Shown here: positions 4,583 to 6,789 of the stretch, piece by piece
How the letters are laid out: each line of letters begins with the position of its first letter
How positions within the stretch are numbered: the first letter of the stretch is position 1
Assembly (NCBI GenBank): GCA_001774505.1
Contig: MFAF01000032.1
Span: 3,484 to 10,272, forward strand
Source: Candidatus Coatesbacteria bacterium RBG_13_66_14
GTDB taxonomy: Bacteria; RBG-13-66-14
Length of the DNA stretch: 6,789 nucleotides
Direction of reading: 5' to 3'
The notes under the pieces: generated by a model
The model's input: the letters and a program-made list of their open reading frames with translations, nothing else
The model's database searches: none
Told to the model about the DNA's origin: nothing
Made by a program: the position numbers and the translations under genes

Positions 4583-6022
4583 TCACACCAGCCCGGCGAG
4601 GTGGAGGCTCACCCGCACGTAGCGGTCGTACTCGGCGGTCTTTGCGGGATTATCCCCCTTGGCTCCGGCGTAGTAGGCGGCGTCGTGGAGGTGGCGCAGG
4701 CGGACGAGGGAGAGGAGCGGACGCAGGGAGCGCCGCGCCGCGTCGGAGTCCCAGCCGTGGGCCTGGCAGGCGGCGTGCCACAGGGCGGCGAAAATCACCG
4801 GGGCGAAGCGGTCCCGCTCCTGGAGCGCGAGCATGAAATTGTCGGCGGCGGCAAGTCCGGCCAGGTCCTCCTCCAGATACCCCGCCCGCCAGCTCTCGGC
4901 GTCCATGACGGTCAGGCGGCCGGGCATCTCCTCGGGCGGCTCCAGGGGCAGGGTCAGGGGGTCGAGCTCCTCCCCCTTCCCCGGCCCCATGCGCCAGACG
5001 ACCTGGCGCCACATCAGGTCGCCGTGGACGGGCCGGGGGCCGTGGAAAACGGGATTGCCCCCCTCCAGGCTCGACACCAGGCCGGCGATGATGGCGCGGT
5101 AAGCCTTCGAGCTGACCCGATACCCGCGCAGGGCGCGCACGTCATCCTCGGCCCTGTGGAAGAGCCCCTCGTTGACCGGCCCCCGCCCGGCGTCGCACTT
5201 CATCCGCTGCGCGATCTGGTCGTGGAAAGATGCGAGGGTGCGCAGGCTCTTGGCGAAGACCACCCGGACGCGCGCCAGCACCGACCCCGTCGGCACGATG
5301 CCCAGGAGCCCGTAGAGCTTCCAGAGCACCAGCCCGACCTCGACGCCGGGGACGAACTCGTAGAAACCGACCAGGGTGTTGCCGGTGCGGGTGTCCGCGA
5401 GGCGGCCGACGGGCCGCGGCACGAGCTCGCTGGAAAGCGCCGTGGCGAGCTCCCATTCACGGTCGCCGCGCCCGGGCTCCTCCCGGGGGAGATAACGCTT
5501 GGCCACCAGGGCGTGCTCTCCGCCGGCGTCGCGCACGTCCAGGCGGTAGAGGTGGTTGGTGCTGGGCTCGCCCTCCCGCTCCAGCAGCGGTGCGGTGTCG
5601 CACCCCGAGGGCTTGAACAGGGGGTTGTGGGCCGCCGTGGCGAACGGCCCGATGGGGGGAAAATCGAGCCGCAACCGACCGGCGTTGCCGACTCCGGCGC
5701 TTTTCAGGAGCGTCATCAGGGCCGGGGGGGAGAGGAAGGGGTCGGAGGCGAAGCATTCGCAGTCGCCGATGTCGAGCGGCACACCGCCCTCGGGGGGTCT
5801 TTCCGGGGTGATGAGGAGGGGGAGGTAGAAGGTTAACCCCCGGTCGTCGGTCGCCGGCTTCACCCGCACCAGGAGGTGGGTTTGGGGCGGGTGGTGCCAG
5901 AGGGTCTCGATGTCGGCGCCGGACAGCCGATCATCGGAGACGCGCCAGCGGCGGGGGTCGGCCAGGAGGGCCATCTGCCCCTTCACCGCCTCCACCACGC
6001 TCGTCTGGTCCGGTGTGTCCAA
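4583..6022 (-). CDS. Maltokinase-like APH-fold kinase, divergent
   Basis: This 479-residue cytosolic protein starts with TTG (6022-6020), supported by GGAAGGA (6035-6029) six nt upstream. Residues about 1-130 resemble the maltokinase N-terminal cap (FYLPLLITPE, 65-74). The kinase lobe starts with GEPSTNHLYRLD (151-162), similar to the GxQSNTS motif of maltokinases. It continues with a likely ATP-binding lysine in LVAKRY (172-177), helix REWELATAL (188-196) and hinge YEFVPG (221-226). The catalytic loop is PVHGDLMWRQV (331-341) and the metal-binding motif is MDAES (373-377), followed by EDLAGLA (385-391). Maltokinase makes maltose-1-phosphate from maltose and ATP for GlgE-type glucan synthesis. 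Gln340 replaces the usual loop Asn of aminoglycoside kinases, as in maltokinases. About 38 residues separate Asp335 and Asp374, longer than usual and Pro/Glu-rich. The fold is secure; the sugar substrate is inferred, and no TreS or GlgE gene is present. Confidence 0.75.
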   Translation of the reverse strand: MDTPDQTSVVEAVKGQMALLADPRRWRVSDDRLSGADIETLWHHPPQTHLLVRVKPATDDRGLTFYLPLLITPERPPEGGVPLDIGDCECFASDPFLSPPALMTLLKSAGVGNAGRLRLDFPPIGPFATAAHNPLFKPSGCDTAPLLEREGEPSTNHLYRLDVRDAGGEHALVAKRYLPREEPGRGDREWELATALSSELVPRPVGRLADTRTGNTLVGFYEFVPGVEVGLVLWKLYGLLGIVPTGSVLARVRVVFAKSLRTLASFHDQIAQRMKCDAGRGPVNEGLFHRAEDDVRALRGYRVSSKAYRAIIAGLVSSLEGGNPVFHGPRPVHGDLMWRQVVWRMGPGKGEELDPLTLPLEPPEEMPGRLTVMDAESWRAGYLEEDLAGLAAADNFMLALQERDRFAPVIFAALWHAACQAHGWDSDAARRSLRPLLSLVRLRHLHDAAYYAGAKGDNPAKTAEYDRYVRVSLHLAGLV

Positions 6023-6063
6023 GCGAATTCCTTCCGGGATCTCTATTTCGCCTCTACTTCACC

Positions 6064-6092
6064 TTGCAGTATACGGGGGCGGCGGCTATAAT
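6064..6092 (+). promoter_or_regulatory. Sigma70-like promoter for hypB
   Basis: A perfect TATAAT (6087-6092) lies 17 nt after TTGCAG (6064-6069), a weak -35 box (3/6). The predicted start is near 6099, leaving about 54 nt of leader, which includes a GGGCG/CGCCC hairpin (6117-6121/6128-6132). The weak -35 box may indicate a need for an activator. It overlaps the opposing kinase promoter. Confidence 0.55.
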
Positions 6093-6097
6093 GTCAA
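6068..6097 (-). promoter_or_regulatory. Sigma70-like promoter for the minus-strand kinase
   Basis: On the minus strand TTGACA (6097-6092, perfect) is followed after 18 nt by TATACT (6073-6068, 5/6). The predicted RNA start is near 6061, about 39 nt before the TTG start. It occupies nearly the same DNA as the opposing hypB promoter, so the two should exclude each other. Confidence 0.6.
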
Positions 6098-6152
6098 CGT
6101 GACGCCAATCGAAAGAGGGCGCCAAAACGCCCATCCCGCCGAGGTCCGCCCC

Positions 6153-6789
6153 ATGGAGATAAAGCTGGTCCGGAAGGTTCTGGAGGCCCACGAGGCCCTG
6201 GCCGGCGAAATCCGCGCCGACCTCGCCCGCCGGCGCATTTACTGCATCAACGTTATGAGCTCCCCCGGCGCCGGCAAGACGACCCTCCTGGAGCGCACCC
6301 TGGCCTCCCTGTCCGGGGAGCTCCGGGCCGGGGTCATCGAGGGCGACATCACCACCACCCGCGACGCCGAACGCATCGCCCGACACGGCATCCCCGTGGT
6401 CCAGGTGAACACGGAGCCCTTCGGCGGCGACTGCCACGTCGGCGCCAACTTCGTCAAGAGCGCCCTCGGCGAGCTGCCCCTCGAGGAGCTGGACCTGGTC
6501 ATCATCGAGAACGTGGGCAACCTCGTCTGCCCCGCCGAGTTCGACCTGGGCGAGGACGACAAGGTCGTCGTCTTCTCCATCACCGAGGGGGAGGACAAGC
6601 CGCTCAAGTACCCGCTGATGTTCCGCGAGTCCAGCGCCTGCGTGGTGAACAAGCTGGACCTGGCGCCGCACCTGGACGTGGACCTGGCGGCCCTGCGCGC
6701 CAACGTGGAGCAGGTCAACCCGAAGCTCGCCGTTTTCGAGCTCTCGGCGAAGACTGGCCGGGGGTTGAGCGCCTGGCTGGACTGGCTCC
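6153..6789 (+). CDS. hypB: HypB-like nickel-insertion GTPase for [NiFe] hydrogenase maturation (3' end cut by window)
   Basis: ATG 6153 follows GAGGT (6141-6145) with a 7-nt spacer. 212 codons are visible and no stop is reached, so only a few residues should be missing. HypB is a cytosolic SIMIBI GTPase that, with HypA, delivers Ni2+ to hydrogenase large subunits. Motifs: Walker A MSSPGAGKTT (35-44), VIEGDITTTRDAERI (61-75), CH (94-95), IIENVGNLVCPAEFDLGE (117-134), SITEGEDKPLKYPLMF (142-157) and G4 NKLD (166-169). Cys94-His95 and Cys126 match the metal site of the G domain. The N-terminal CxxCGC nickel-binding extension of E. coli-type HypB is absent, as in many homologues. The usual TGxxCHLDA segment reads NTEPFGGDCHVGANFV (86-101), longer and altered. 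No hypA is upstream; other hyp genes may follow outside the window. Confidence 0.93.
   Translation, partial: MEIKLVRKVLEAHEALAGEIRADLARRRIYCINVMSSPGAGKTTLLERTLASLSGELRAGVIEGDITTTRDAERIARHGIPVVQVNTEPFGGDCHVGANFVKSALGELPLEELDLVIIENVGNLVCPAEFDLGEDDKVVVFSITEGEDKPLKYPLMFRESSACVVNKLDLAPHLDVDLAALRANVEQVNPKLAVFELSAKTGRGLSAWLDWL

Noticed and set aside
4463..5836. 457-codon plus-strand open frame beginning in the repeat block
   Set aside because: It is antisense to the maltokinase-like gene, which shows real family motifs. The frame has no domain and begins in non-coding repeat sequence.
6054..6671. 205-codon minus-strand open frame opposite hypB
   Set aside because: HypB motifs on the plus strand are unambiguous. 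This frame is its shadow and would also cross the divergent promoter region.

Overview
The window is a GC-rich bacterial chromosomal segment that is densely coded on both strands. It contains no ribosomal or other taxonomic marker, no mobile-element gene, no tRNA and no CRISPR array. The high GC, compact layout, strong GGAGG-type ribosome binding sites and structured intergenic repeats would fit an uncultivated high-GC candidate-phylum bacterium (something like Coatesbacteria). That is only an impression and cannot be established from this window.

Layout. (1) Positions 3-383 hold the 3' end of an unrecognised gene with a TPR-like stretch. (2) A sigma70-like promoter (380-409) overlaps its stop codon, and a perfect 10-bp stem-loop (415-439) sits at the predicted RNA start. 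A tight plus-strand operon follows: a 41-codon small ORF (482-607), a CorC/HlyC-type membrane protein with a CBS pair (604-1824), a Maf nucleotide pyrophosphatase (1835-2428) and an HPr-kinase-like P-loop protein (2425-3255). Junctions are an ATGA overlap, a 10-nt gap and another ATGA overlap, so translational coupling is likely. (3) A second good promoter (3252-3280), again overlapping the stop codon upstream, drives a YitT-family membrane protein (3357-4271). A palindrome in its leader recurs at 4552-4578. (4) Positions 4272-4582 are a non-coding convergent region full of inverted repeats, with GTAGGGCGGC/GCCGCCCTAC ends at 4375-4384 and 4525-4534. It looks like a composite REP/MITE-like repeat. 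(5) A minus-strand maltokinase-like APH-fold kinase (6022-4583) starts with TTG. (6) A short divergent region carries two promoters that overlap almost base for base, one for the kinase and one for hypB. (7) The nickel-insertion GTPase HypB (6153 to the window edge) is nearly complete.

How the genes relate. The first operon combines a predicted divalent-cation/CBS membrane protein, a house-cleaning pyrophosphatase and a small-molecule or protein kinase-like ATPase. Shared transcription is well supported; a shared function is not shown. HypB implies that the organism matures a [NiFe] hydrogenase or another nickel enzyme; the other hyp genes would lie outside the window. The kinase resembles the enzyme that makes maltose-1-phosphate, but no trehalose synthase or GlgE partner is present. 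I see no convincing undescribed multi-gene system. The most interesting material is regulatory and structural: the hairpin at the start of the operon, the coupled small ORF, the repeat block and the mutually overlapping divergent promoters.
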